Shown piece by piece: positions 17,189 through 25,791 of a DNA stretch of 64,000 nucleotides. The notes under the pieces were generated by a model, which was given only the letters and a program-made list of their open reading frames with translations, did no database searches and was not told the DNA's origin. The translations under genes and the position numbers were made by a program. The stretch's first letter is position 1. Each line of letters starts with the position of its first letter. Source of the DNA: Candidatus Krumholzibacteriota bacterium (GTDB taxonomy: Bacteria > Krumholzibacteriota > Krumholzibacteriia > JAJRXK01); contig JAJDAC010000042.1 in NCBI GenBank assembly GCA_029262065.1, forward strand, positions 1-64,000, read 5' to 3'.

Positions 17189-19198
17189 TCAGGCGCCCGC
17201 GGCCCGGCGGCGAAGATCGGCTTCTTCGCGCGGAAACTCCAGCTCGATGCACGCGCCTTCATCGACCTCCACGATAGTCAACGCAACGGTACCTTCATTG
17301 AACTGTCGGCGAAGTTGATCTTCCACGCGCTGCAGGCCACCGGTGGCGTTGCTCTGATGCACGGCGGGGAATCCCCTCCCGTTGTCACGCAACTGGATTC
17401 GGCACCGCCCTGACTCGAGCGTGCAGGCGATGGATACGCTTCCGCGGCGCAGCTCTCGCGCCAGGCCGTGCTTCAACGCATTCTCGATGAGTGGCTGCAG
17501 AATTCGCCGCGGAACTACCTGATGGCGAAGGGACGAATCGTAGCGAAGCTCCACATCGAGCCGGTTGCGCAACCGAAGCTTCTCAAGGGCCAGGTAATCC
17601 TGAGCGAATGCCATTTCGCGCTCGAGGGTCGTGGCATCGTTGGAAGGGTCGAGCGCGTATTCGTAGGCACGACGCAACCGCCGCGTGACCTCCACCGCCT
17701 CCTGCGGGCGACGATGACTGATGGTGTCTGCAATCTCGAGCACGTCGTGCAACAGCTCCGGGTCAAAACGCTCGCGCAATTCGGCCAACTCGGTTCTGGC
17801 GCGTTGCAACTCTTCACGCAAGCGGCGCACCTCGCGCTCGAGACTATCGAGATCACTGGTACTGACCTGGCTTCGAGCGATCCCCCGAACCGTCGGACTA
17901 TGTTCACTGAGGCGCAGGGCGTGCACGGCACCACCCAGTAGTTGAGCTACCAGACGCAGGTAGTCGCGTTCGCCATCGAAGTACGGATACAGGTTGCGAC
18001 GCTCGCCCAGGAGCAGCCACCCCTCCGAACCCATGGGGACCCGCACCCGATAATCGTGCCCCTCGAGCTCTCGTCGCAGAGTTTCCTTGGATTCGCCCGA
18101 GCTGCCGATGACGATGTTCACTGTCTTCGCGTGCACGGCATGAGAGATGTCCGCCGCTGAACCGTCAACCAGTTCGCGTAGCGTTCGCACGCGCCCTAGC
18201 CTTATGCCAAATCCACGCGCGGCGGTAGGCAGGTCGACCTGACGCGCGAACAAGACACGATCGGCCCATCGCGCCACGAGCTGCCCGAGGTAAGGCGCCA
18301 GTGCCACGGCCGAAAGCAGAATCCCGATGCGCCCGACGCTGATTGCCTCGCGCCCCCACGGAGCCGCCAGCACCGACCAGCGGTTGAACGCAAAGTAGGC
18401 GGCCAACACCGCGGCGCTCCAGATGCCGGCGCGAAGCCCGCGCAAGATGAAGCGGTCCATGAATCCGAACTCGTAGCGCACAAGCGCCAGAAACACGCAG
18501 AAGAAGACGCTGTGGAGATGTAACCAGGGAAGTACCCCAAGCGAAGTACGTAACGGATGGGAACCGTGCCACAACGCCACGAGCCCCATGCTCACGGCCA
18601 GACTGAGCATGAGCAAGCCGCGGCCCAGTGTCGGGACCAGGATCTTCTCCTGACCCGCGCGGGCGGGAAACAACAAGAAAGTCATGAACAGGAACGAGCC
18701 GCCGAGCACGTAGGCCGAAGCGGGTCCCACCGCTTCCCGCGCCACCGTGATCGCTGACGTGACTCCCGCCGTATTCAGCAGGTAGCTGGTGCCGCCGGCC
18801 AACAACAACACATAGGCCGCGGGCACGTAGGTGGCTTGGTGACGATGTAGGTGCGTCGTGATGGCTGCGCGCAGGCTTGGCGCCTTGCGACGGTATACCC
18901 GTTCGAAGGTCGCCAGAAGGTGGAAGAAGAGCACCACGACCAACAAGCCCAGCACCAGCTGGCCCGCCGCCAACCGCCGTTCGAACCATGGATCGTACTG
19001 CACGATCTCGGCGTGACCCAGGAACTCGGCCAATTGCATGAGGTGCCACACCGCCAGCACCACGTTGGCCGCCGCAAATAGCTGCACCTCGACACGGCGG
19101 CGATGGCGCCGATAGATCTCGGCGGCCAGGCCGGAATGGAGGGCGAATGCAGCGATGTACGCCAGCAGGAAACCCAATTTGATGTCGGCGCGATCCAT
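17189..19198 (-). CDS. LytS-type multi-pass membrane histidine kinase lacking the canonical phosphoacceptor
   Basis: 669 residues from the ATG at 19198 (a GTG at 19237 is less likely). At least eight hydrophobic segments occupy residues about 5-300, followed by a GAF-like region, a coiled coil (SLEREVRRLREELQRARTEL, about 450-475) and a His_kinase/HATPase_c pair of the LytS/YehU class. The ATPase half looks intact (LQPLIENALKHG N-box, RDNGRGFPA G-box). The normally invariant 'NPHFLFN' motif reads DPELLHD: Glu481 stands where the phosphoacceptor His should be and Asp replaces the Asn. A His lies three residues later and might substitute, otherwise this is a pseudokinase. No LytTR regulator is adjacent. 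Confidence 0.75.
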   Translation of the reverse strand: MDRADIKLGFLLAYIAAFALHSGLAAEIYRRHRRRVEVQLFAAANVVLAVWHLMQLAEFLGHAEIVQYDPWFERRLAAGQLVLGLLVVVLFFHLLATFERVYRRKAPSLRAAITTHLHRHQATYVPAAYVLLLAGGTSYLLNTAGVTSAITVAREAVGPASAYVLGGSFLFMTFLLFPARAGQEKILVPTLGRGLLMLSLAVSMGLVALWHGSHPLRTSLGVLPWLHLHSVFFCVFLALVRYEFGFMDRFILRGLRAGIWSAAVLAAYFAFNRWSVLAAPWGREAISVGRIGILLSAVALAPYLGQLVARWADRVLFARQVDLPTAARGFGIRLGRVRTLRELVDGSAADISHAVHAKTVNIVIGSSGESKETLRRELEGHDYRVRVPMGSEGWLLLGERRNLYPYFDGERDYLRLVAQLLGGAVHALRLSEHSPTVRGIARSQVSTSDLDSLEREVRRLREELQRARTELAELRERFDPELLHDVLEIADTISHRRPQEAVEVTRRLRRAYEYALDPSNDATTLEREMAFAQDYLALEKLRLRNRLDVELRYDSSLRHQVVPRRILQPLIENALKHGLARELRRGSVSIACTLESGRCRIQLRDNGRGFPAVHQSNATGGLQRVEDQLRRQFNEGTVALTIVEVDEGACIELEFPREEADLRRRAAGA

Positions 19199-19205
19199 GC
19201 GAACT

Positions 19206-19214
19206 AGTATAACA
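19206..19214 (-). promoter_or_regulatory. Extended -10 promoter for the LytS-type gene (possibly leaderless)
   Basis: The minus strand reads TGTTATACT here, an extended -10 element (TGN plus TATACT at 19211-19206). Transcription would begin near 19199, essentially at the ATG at 19198, which has no Shine-Dalgarno site, so the mRNA may be leaderless. No recognisable -35 box. Confidence 0.35.
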
Positions 19215-19295
19215 GATGAACCCAGCGCACCTGCCACGGTGCTTCACTTCCATCGCGCCGCGGCTCGGCCAGTTCCGCCATTGGGGAAAGATCTC

Positions 19296-20417
19296 GTGCA
19301 CATCGTGATCGTAGGCCCCGCCAGTCCCTGGCGCGGCGGCATCGCACATTTCAACGATCTCCTGGCGCGTCAGCTCGCGGTCGACCATCACGTGGAAGTA
19401 CTGACCTTCACTCGGCAGTATCCGGAATGGCTGTTTCCCGGCAAGAACCAGAAACACCCGGGTGAGGCCAGCCTGGACGTGAACGCACAACCCATCCTGG
19501 ATTCGATCAATCCGTGGTCCTGGCACCAAACGGCAAACCGAATAAAGGAGCTGCGGCCCGACTTGCTGGTGTTGCGCTACTGGATGCCGTTCTTCGCGCC
19601 GGCTCTGGGCACCGTGGTCCGCCGCGCACGCGGCTCGTTCGGCGAGTCGTTGATGATTGCCGACAACGTGGTACCGCACGAACGTCGCATTCTCGATACG
19701 CCTCTAACGCGGTACGCGCTGGCACCGATCGACCGGTTCGTGACGCTCTCGAGTTCGGTCCGCGACGACCTGTTGGCGTTTCGCCCCAACGCCAAGGTCA
19801 CGGTTTCGCCGCATCCCCTCTACGATCAGTTCGGTGACGGCGTACCCATGGCCGAGGCACGTGTGAAACTTGGTATCGACCGCGACCGTCCCGTCCTGCT
19901 GTTCTTCGGATTCGTCCGGGGGTACAAGGGGCTGGATGTACTGCTGGAGGCCATGCCCGCCGTGCGCGAGCGCGTGCCCAACGTGCAACTCCTGGTAGTC
20001 GGCGAATTCTACGATTCTCCCGATCCCTACCACGCCCAGGTTGAGAAACATGATTTGCAGAACCATGTGCGCTTCGTGAACGACTACGTGGCCAATGACC
20101 AGGTGGCCCCGTGGTTTTCCGCCGCAAACGTGGTGGTGCTTCCGTATCGCCACGCCACGCAGAGCGGCATCGTGCCCGTGGCGTACCACCTCGAGCGGCC
20201 CGTCATCTGTAGCCATGTGGGCGGACTGGGCGAAATCGTCCTGCACGAGAAGTGCGGGTTCCTGGTGGAACCAAACGACCCCGCCGCGTTGGCCACGGCG
20301 GTGGCTCGTTTCTTCCTGGAGGGATGGGAGTCGAAACTGGTGGAGGGCGTGCGGGCTGAAAAACCCAAGTACAGCTGGGCGCACTTCGCCGACGTAGTTA
20401 CAAACCGCGGAAGCTGA
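19296..20417 (+). CDS. GT4-type glycosyltransferase (GT-B fold)
   Basis: 373 residues from a GTG at 19296 with GGGGA at 19283-19287; an in-frame ATG at 19155 lies inside the divergent kinase gene and would add a non-homologous N-terminus. GT-B organisation: IVIVGPASPWRGGIAHFN (N-terminal Rossmann domain with a GG loop), VTVSPHPLYDQFG hinge, LLFFGFVRGYKGLDVLLEAM (start of the C-terminal domain) and the donor-binding EX7E-like region VVLPYRHATQSGIVPVAYH with CSHVGGLGEIV. Retaining glycosyltransferase, cytoplasmic or peripheral; sugar unknown. It has no operon partner on its strand. Confidence 0.87.
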   Translation: MHIVIVGPASPWRGGIAHFNDLLARQLAVDHHVEVLTFTRQYPEWLFPGKNQKHPGEASLDVNAQPILDSINPWSWHQTANRIKELRPDLLVLRYWMPFFAPALGTVVRRARGSFGESLMIADNVVPHERRILDTPLTRYALAPIDRFVTLSSSVRDDLLAFRPNAKVTVSPHPLYDQFGDGVPMAEARVKLGIDRDRPVLLFFGFVRGYKGLDVLLEAMPAVRERVPNVQLLVVGEFYDSPDPYHAQVEKHDLQNHVRFVNDYVANDQVAPWFSAANVVVLPYRHATQSGIVPVAYHLERPVICSHVGGLGEIVLHEKCGFLVEPNDPAALATAVARFFLEGWESKLVEGVRAEKPKYSWAHFADVVTNRGS

Positions 20418-20441
20418 GAGAGAAAAACCGACCGGCCCGCG

Positions 20442-20927
20442 CTACGACGCTACGCCCTCTCGAGCCTTGTCGTTCACGCGATCACTGCGCAGACGATCGA
20501 GTACCACGTTCAGGGTATCGACCAACGCCTCAAGCTGTGGATCGTCCAGATCCGCTACCTGGCCGAGAAAGAAATCGCGGCCCTCCGGCTCGAGTTCGGC
20601 GATGGTACCAAGTCCCTCGGGCGTCGCCACCACGCGAAACGACCGACGGTCGTGGGGTTCCGGGCGGCGATGGACCATCCCTTTGTTTTCCAGACGCAGG
20701 ATCATGCCCGTGATGTTCTGCTTGCTGACGCAGAGCTGCCGGCACAACTCGGTAGGTGTCAGGCCATTCTCCCCGACTCTTGCCAACAGACCCAACGTCA
20801 ACCATTGGGCCGAAGTAATGCCCGCGCGGCGAGCCAACGCTCCGCCGCGTCGATCGAGCAGATTGGCAACGCGTAGCATGTCCAGGAGGGCTCGGCGTGC
20901 CTGCCGCGCCCGGTCTGCTGAAGCCAT
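20442..20927 (-). CDS. MarR-family transcriptional regulator
   Basis: 161 residues from ATG 20927, which has AGGAGG nine bases upstream; the frame extends further but without a better signal. The winged helix-turn-helix is clear: ITSAQWLTLGLLARVGENG, LTPTELCRQLCVSKQNITGM (recognition helix), LRLENKGMVHRRPEPHDRRS (wing with the D-x-R basic tip). Members usually act as dimeric repressors of stress, efflux or catabolic genes and respond to phenolic or oxidant ligands. C70-type cysteines in the recognition region (LCRQLCVS) could be redox sensitive, which is speculative. The QueF/glutaredoxin unit lies upstream on the same strand. Confidence 0.9.
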   Translation of the reverse strand: MASADRARQARRALLDMLRVANLLDRRGGALARRAGITSAQWLTLGLLARVGENGLTPTELCRQLCVSKQNITGMILRLENKGMVHRRPEPHDRRSFRVVATPEGLGTIAELEPEGRDFFLGQVADLDDPQLEALVDTLNVVLDRLRSDRVNDKAREGVAS

Positions 20928-21007
20928 GGGATTAGGCCTCCTGTTTCGGCGATCGAGTGACTCCTCCGTTTCCAAACTAGGCCCGTCACCCGGGGCCGGC
21001 AAGGCAG

Positions 21008-21247
21008 TTAGGTACGTGACCGGACCGCCTGCTCCAGCTTCTGCTCATCGACCCTGTATTTGAACAACTTACGCCCGTCCACGCATACCACCGGAAGTTC
21101 TTGGCGCCAGAGCGCCTCCAAGTCAGGATTGCCGTCAATCTGCACCTCGTCCCACTCGAAGGGAACACGCGCCTGGACGCGTGACATGGCCTGGCGGGCC
21201 TCGTCGCACAGATGGCACCCACGTCCGGTATACAGGGTCACGTCCAT
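21008..21247 (-). CDS. Glutaredoxin-like small thiol protein
   Basis: 79 residues beginning VTLYTGRGCHLCDEA, a thioredoxin/glutaredoxin fold with a C-x-x-C motif (C11, C14) and the cis-Pro region ELPVVCVDGRKLF. This is the size and pattern of the DUF836/glutaredoxin-like family, cytoplasmic redox proteins of mostly unknown partner. ATG 21247 follows the queF stop by 14 bp, so the two are probably co-transcribed. The frame runs on upstream inside queF but the fold starts here. Confidence 0.82.
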   Translation of the reverse strand: MDVTLYTGRGCHLCDEARQAMSRVQARVPFEWDEVQIDGNPDLEALWRQELPVVCVDGRKLFKYRVDEQKLEQAVRSRT

Positions 21248-21261
21248 CAGGGACCGCCCGC

Positions 21262-21651
21262 TCACGATCCCGGCGCCGGCTGGTCTGGCACCTGGCCGGG
21301 TCCAAGGTAGCTGGCCTCCACCACCGTGCGGATTCCGCCACGCACGAAGAAATCGGCCTCGACCGTCATGCGGCGGGGCTGAACCGCCGCCACGAGGTCT
21401 TCGAGGATGCGATTGGTGACGTCTTCGTGGAACGCACCCATGTCGCGGTAGCTCCACATGTAGAGTTTCAGGGACTTCAACTCGACACAATGCGCGTCCG
21501 GTGTGTAACGGATGCGAACGATGGCAAAGTCGGGCTGGCCGGTGCGGGGACAAAGGCAGGTGAACTCCGGAATCTCAAAACGGACTTCGTAGTCCCGCTG
21601 TGGATGCGGGTTGGGGAAGTTTTCGAGCTCGCGAGAGGGAGTGGTCGACAC
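21262..21651 (-). CDS. queF: NADPH-dependent 7-cyano-7-deazaguanine reductase (preQ0 reductase)
   Basis: 129 residues, the single-domain (Bacillus-like) QueF. It reduces preQ0 to preQ1 in queuosine tRNA biosynthesis. Signatures: [28 protein letters not shown] with catalytic Cys34 and Asp41, and the QueF motif ELKSLKLY followed by [15 protein letters not shown] 21651 is chosen because AGGAGG lies 8 bp upstream and the length fits; upstream in-frame codons up to 21945 would add a non-conserved tail. Ser in the usual ESKSLKLY is Leu here, a conservative change. I see no other queuosine gene in the window. Confidence 0.93.
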   Translation of the reverse strand: MSTTPSRELENFPNPHPQRDYEVRFEIPEFTCLCPRTGQPDFAIVRIRYTPDAHCVELKSLKLYMWSYRDMGAFHEDVTNRILEDLVAAVQPRRMTVEADFFVRGGIRTVVEASYLGPGQVPDQPAPGS

Positions 21652-22233
21652 GTCATGCACCTCCTGCACCGAGATGATTGGACCGACAAGGGCCCCGGTG
21701 GACGCGGAAGGGTGCTCTTTCGCGACCTCGGAAAATGATTGTACACGTGGGCCCGAACCCACGTTTTCCAGCTGGCAGAGCCCTTCTGCGCGGCCATTTA
21801 TCGCATGTTTCGGGTCGCAATTGCGGCGGGTCATGCGGCAAGAAAATAGCCACCAAAAAGAGGCAATCGCCAGGAAATTTGTCGGTTCTTTGCCGTTACC
21901 GGCGTTTACACAAGCAAGGAAAAACCAACAACGGTCTCGCTGCAAACAAGTTACGGCACATTCGCAGGTCTGACTCAGTAAAACCGAACATGGTCGTGAT
22001 GAAGCACACTTCCCGCAAACGAAATGTGTGATCGCCCCGGAACAATTGCATTTTTGCCGTTGACAGGAATCGTTCTGGAACTAGCCTACGCGATTGGAAC
22101 GCTCGGACAGCCGGTCGAGCGCATTTGTCGCGCCGGCGATGGTTGCTGTCCGCTTCGTCGATTCTCCCGGATCCAAGGATGGACCGTGTGGAGAGCGGCG
22201 ACGAACAGTCTCACTCAACAAGGAGCTGACTCA
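21652..22233. other. Gene-free 582-bp interval between queF and the outer-membrane-type gene
   Basis: No coding signal on either strand. It contains a perfect 7-bp hairpin ACGTGGG/CCCACGT at 21745-21764 followed by TTTT on the plus strand, an A-rich patch about 21840-22050 with lower GC than the surrounding genes, and a promoter-like pair at 22060-22087. I checked the queF leader for a preQ1-riboswitch-like pseudoknot and saw none. Confidence 0.5.
22060..22087 (+). promoter_or_regulatory. Sigma-70-like promoter of the outer-membrane-type protein gene
   Basis: Consensus TTGACA at 22060-22065, 16-bp spacer, TAGCCT at 22082-22087. The predicted start near 22094 leaves a roughly 140-nt leader before ATG 22234. 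The -10 is imperfect. Confidence 0.45.
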
Positions 22234-23499
22234 ATGTTGAAGTCTGCTTGTTGGCGCGGTACTGCGCTGCTCCTGGCGGTCGGCCTTATTCTTCCGGTCG
22301 TTGCGGGCAATGTATCTGCGGCAGGTTTAGGTGGAGAAGCGGCTCGCGCTTCAATGCATGGTTCGTTGATCATTCCCACGACCGGTCACATGACGGTCTG
22401 GGGCCACATGATTCTCGAATACGGTTGGGGAACCGAGCTGGTATCGGGTCAGTATCCCGGTGGCGGCGACAACGACGGCCAGGGCCGCGTCTGGTGGGGC
22501 CTCAATGACAAGTACTCGGTGATGATCGAAGCCAACCGTTACGACACTGGCTACGGCATCGCCAACTTCGCCGCGGGTGGAACCATCAAGGATTCCGCGA
22601 GCGGGTTCAGCTCGGGCTTCCCCAATATCTCCAGCTACAGTGCTTGGGATATGGGCCAGATCATCAATGGTACGCTCGCGGGTCGCCTGAACAACGGTGG
22701 CGCGTGGTCGGCTGGTCTCCGCTTCGGCAAGGCCGGCGAAGAGGAGAAGGACGAAGACAGTGGTATCGGCAAGGACTCCAGCACCGCCATCGGCGCTCAG
22801 TTCTCGTGGACCAACGGCAATGGCACGCACGTAGCCGCGTCGTTCGATCAGGAGAGCCAGACCGTCGAAAACGACAACGCTGGAACCATCGAGGAAGACA
22901 AGGGCAGCCGCTCGGTCATCTCGGTGCTTGCTCGTCATGATCGTGGCGACCACATCTTCCACGCTGGTGTTGGAATCACCTCGGCATCCGAGGAGCCCTT
23001 CGCCGATCCGGCCATCAAGAACGACCAATCCAGCTTCGCGCTGCTGCTGAGTGCGGGCAAGTTCCTGAAGAACGACAGCGATGGCCAGGCCTCGCTGGAG
23101 GGCTTCCTGAGCTACGGGACCGATACTGACGATCCCGACGACGAGGCCACCGGTGGCGCGGGCGCCGGCGAGTTCAAGCAAGACAGCAGCGCGCTGCTGA
23201 TTCCTGGTGTGCGGGCCTCCTGCTGGGAGATGTTCGCTACGCGCTGGGGTGTCATGCTGGGCGCGACCGCCTGGTGGGCTACGGCCAGCTCTGAAGTGAC
23301 CGCCGACGGTGACGTCGTTTCCGATTCCAGCTTTGCCGGTATGCAGTACAGCTGGGCCGGTGGCGTGTTCTTCCAGGCCAGCGACTCGCTGCGACTGGAC
23401 TTCAACCTGCAGGTTGAAGAACTGGGACGCGTGTTCAACCTGGGCAACAACGGCCCGGACATGATCTGCTTCCTCGGCGGCGTGGGTACGTTCAACTAG
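22234..23499 (+). CDS. Outer-membrane-type beta-strand-rich protein
   Basis: 421 residues from ATG 22234 with AAGGAG ten bases upstream. Clear signal peptide (LLLAVGLILPVVAGNVSAAG). The mature protein is Gly/Ser/Asp/aromatic-rich with alternating strand patterns (WGHMILEYGWGTELVSG, LAGRLNNGGAWSAGLRFGKA, GVMLGATAWWATASSEV, GGVFFQASDSLRLDFNLQVE), consistent with a transmembrane beta-barrel of porin-like type. Charged loops such as GEEEKDEDSG fit outward-facing loops. I do not recognise a named family. The strong promoter, canonical ribosome-binding site and excellent terminator suggest it is an abundant single-gene product. Confidence 0.7.
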   Translation: MLKSACWRGTALLLAVGLILPVVAGNVSAAGLGGEAARASMHGSLIIPTTGHMTVWGHMILEYGWGTELVSGQYPGGGDNDGQGRVWWGLNDKYSVMIEANRYDTGYGIANFAAGGTIKDSASGFSSGFPNISSYSAWDMGQIINGTLAGRLNNGGAWSAGLRFGKAGEEEKDEDSGIGKDSSTAIGAQFSWTNGNGTHVAASFDQESQTVENDNAGTIEEDKGSRSVISVLARHDRGDHIFHAGVGITSASEEPFADPAIKNDQSSFALLLSAGKFLKNDSDGQASLEGFLSYGTDTDDPDDEATGGAGAGEFKQDSSALLIPGVRASCWEMFATRWGVMLGATAWWATASSEVTADGDVVSDSSFAGMQYSWAGGVFFQASDSLRLDFNLQVEELGRVFNLGNNGPDMICFLGGVGTFN

Positions 23500-23524
23500 A
23501 ACGACTTCGCTACCGAACGATGCA

Positions 23525-23557
23525 TCCCGGCCCCCTTCGAGGGGCCGGGATTTTTTT
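23525..23557 (+). terminator. Rho-independent terminator
   Basis: Perfect 10-bp GC-rich stem (TCCCGGCCCC / GGGGCCGGGA), 6-nt loop, then seven T residues (23551-23557). Terminates the outer-membrane-type gene. Confidence 0.92.
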
Positions 23558-23648
23558 GTCTGCGCTGGCCGGATTTTTTGTGTTGAGCCAGAACCGCGGT
23601 TAGACTCCGGGCATCGCCGTTTGTCCTGAGCGTTTGACCTGAGGCCGC

Positions 23649-25790
23649 ATGTCCAAGACTCCAGTCGAACCCACTCCATGGTCTAAGGACCGACAGCCGC
23701 GGCTGGTGGCGCTGGGCATGGCCGTGCTTGCACTGCTGGTACGGATCCCCCACCTGGGTTGGGGTCTGCCCGACATCGAAGAAGAAGCCTTCCCCATGAA
23801 GAAGGCGTTCGAGATGTGGGGCTGGGATCAGGGCGGCGCGCTGAGGCTCGACCCACAGACCGCCGGCTGGCCTTCGCTGACGTTCTACCTGCACCTGCTC
23901 GTACAACACATCCACTACGGACTGGGTCGGCTCACCGGAAAGTTCGAAGACAAGTTCGACTACTACGTCGCCTACCAGGTCGATCCTACCCAACTCGCAC
24001 TGATCTCACGCGGCCTGAGCATCGTGGTGGCGGCGGTGGCGGTGTACGCGACGGTGCGCGTCGCCGTGAGACTGGGCGGAACCTTGGCCGGCGTGTGGGC
24101 GGGGTTGCTTCTTGCCGTCAGCCCTCTGTTCCTCACCGAATCGCAGCTCATTGCCCCCGACATCTACATCGCCATGTTCACCGCGCTCGCCGTCTGGCAG
24201 ATCGTGCGCGCGTACGACACCGGCGAAACCCGCTCGTTCGTGTGGGCGGGCATCTGGGCGGGTCTGGGTGCCGCGGCCAAGTACACGCCGGCGCTGTTCT
24301 GCGTCAGCCTCTTCGCGGCCCTCTTGTTGCGACGACGGCGCGAAGGGAAATCGCTGTCGATGCTGGGGCTCGATGATCGGCGGTTGGGCATGGCGGCCCT
24401 CGCCAGCGTCCTGGCGTTCTGCTTGACCAGCCCGTACACGCTGGCCGACCTGGAAACGTTCAAACGCGACGTGGCCTACCAGTCGACGCACCTGAGCCAG
24501 GGGCACTTTGGTACCAGCGAACAGTCGGGTTGGATCTACTACATCGGCACGGTGCTCTGGTCAGCGTTGGGACCGGTGGGACTCCTGGCGTGTGGGTTGG
24601 GTCTGGCGTGGGCGGCGTGGAAGCGACGGGGGGTCTGGCTGGTGGTAGCGCTGTGCGTTCTGCCGTTCTACGCCACGGTGGCCAGCCTCGAGACCAAGTT
24701 CTCCCGCTACATGTTGCCCATTCTGTTTCCGCTGGTGTTGGGGCTGGCCGGGTTCGTGGTCATGGTACAGCGCCTGTGGCCCGCTCACACCACGCGACAA
24801 CGCGTCGTCATTGCGGTCGTCGCGTTGGCTTCGCTGGTTGCCCCGGTAGCCAGGAGCCTCGAATACCACACCCTGCAGGGGCGAGCCAGCACCCAGGAGC
24901 TGGCCAAGCGATACATCATGCGTGAGATCGGCCCCGAGCCCTTCTTCGCCATGGAACGCTACACGCCGTTTCTTCCCTACGACGATCGGGCCGAGGTACA
25001 AGCCGGACCGGTGTATCCGTTCCTACGTCCGGCGCAACGCGAGCGCCTGTTCGACCGTCAGTTCTACCGCTACCAGAATCTGCCGCTGTACTCGACCCAC
25101 GTGCAACTGAGCGAGGTGTACTACGACCTGCGCCTGTTGACGGTCTACGACTACGTGGTGACTTCCGGATCGGTGCAGAATCGGTACGAGAAGAATCCGT
25201 CGCGCTTCGCGACGCAGGTGCGCTTCTACCGCGACCTCGATAACTACTGCACCCTGGTAAAGGAATTCCTGCCCGAAGAACTGAACACACGTGGGCCCGC
25301 CATACGCGTGTACCAATTCGACGCCGCCGCCAAACAACGCATCATCGCCGAGCGCGGCGACATTGACGTAGCCTGGTTCACGCCCCACCTGGCCAACGTG
25401 CACGCTCCGCACTTCTACGCTTTCATGGAAGCGATCGGAGAGTTTGCGCTCGAACGTCAGGACTACGCGCACGCCGAACTCTACTATCGGGTGTTGGAGC
25501 AAACGGCACCGCAGGCCGACAAGGTCTACTTCGCACAGGAGATGGCGCGTGCGATCCTTCACCAGAACCGATTCGAAGAAGCCGTGGCGTTGTACCAAAC
25601 GGTGTTGGCGCACGAATCCAACAATGCGGTGGCCGCGGGCAATCTGGCATTGGCGCTCGAAGAGCTCGGCCGCATCAACGAAGCACGGAACTGGTACCAG
25701 AGGTGTCTGGAATTGGCGGGAGCTGGCAGCCAGGAAGGACAGTGGGCGCAGCGACGGCTGAGCCAGCTGCCCGATGGGTCAGACGGCTGA
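23649..25790 (+). CDS. GT-C (GT39/PMT-like) glycosyltransferase with C-terminal TPRs
   Basis: 713 residues. Residues about 20-420 hold around ten transmembrane segments; the first periplasmic loop carries acidic residues (WGLPDIEEEAFPMKKAF), the hallmark of lipid-phosphate-sugar-dependent GT-C enzymes of the PMT/ArnT type. A soluble region follows, and residues about 610-700 form TPRs (ALERQDYAHAELYYRVLEQ, ARAILHQNRFEEAVALYQTV, GNLALALEELGRINEARNWY). ATG 23649 has TGAGG just upstream. It probably transfers a polyprenyl-linked sugar to a protein or glycan on the outer face of the inner membrane, with the TPRs binding substrate or partner. It converges on the 25792 gene with one base between stops. 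Confidence 0.8.
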   Translation: MSKTPVEPTPWSKDRQPRLVALGMAVLALLVRIPHLGWGLPDIEEEAFPMKKAFEMWGWDQGGALRLDPQTAGWPSLTFYLHLLVQHIHYGLGRLTGKFEDKFDYYVAYQVDPTQLALISRGLSIVVAAVAVYATVRVAVRLGGTLAGVWAGLLLAVSPLFLTESQLIAPDIYIAMFTALAVWQIVRAYDTGETRSFVWAGIWAGLGAAAKYTPALFCVSLFAALLLRRRREGKSLSMLGLDDRRLGMAALASVLAFCLTSPYTLADLETFKRDVAYQSTHLSQGHFGTSEQSGWIYYIGTVLWSALGPVGLLACGLGLAWAAWKRRGVWLVVALCVLPFYATVASLETKFSRYMLPILFPLVLGLAGFVVMVQRLWPAHTTRQRVVIAVVALASLVAPVARSLEYHTLQGRASTQELAKRYIMREIGPEPFFAMERYTPFLPYDDRAEVQAGPVYPFLRPAQRERLFDRQFYRYQNLPLYSTHVQLSEVYYDLRLLTVYDYVVTSGSVQNRYEKNPSRFATQVRFYRDLDNYCTLVKEFLPEELNTRGPAIRVYQFDAAAKQRIIAERGDIDVAWFTPHLANVHAPHFYAFMEAIGEFALERQDYAHAELYYRVLEQTAPQADKVYFAQEMARAILHQNRFEEAVALYQTVLAHESNNAVAAGNLALALEELGRINEARNWYQRCLELAGAGSQEGQWAQRRLSQLPDGSDG

Positions 25791-25791
25791 G

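Noticed and set aside
21745-21764. Minus-strand hairpin with a GTTCG-like loop suggesting a tRNA T-arm
   Set aside because: The loop is six bases rather than seven and no acceptor, D or anticodon stems can be built around it.
22351-23679. 442-residue minus-strand frame
   Set aside because: Antisense to the outer-membrane-type gene that has promoter, RBS, signal peptide and terminator.
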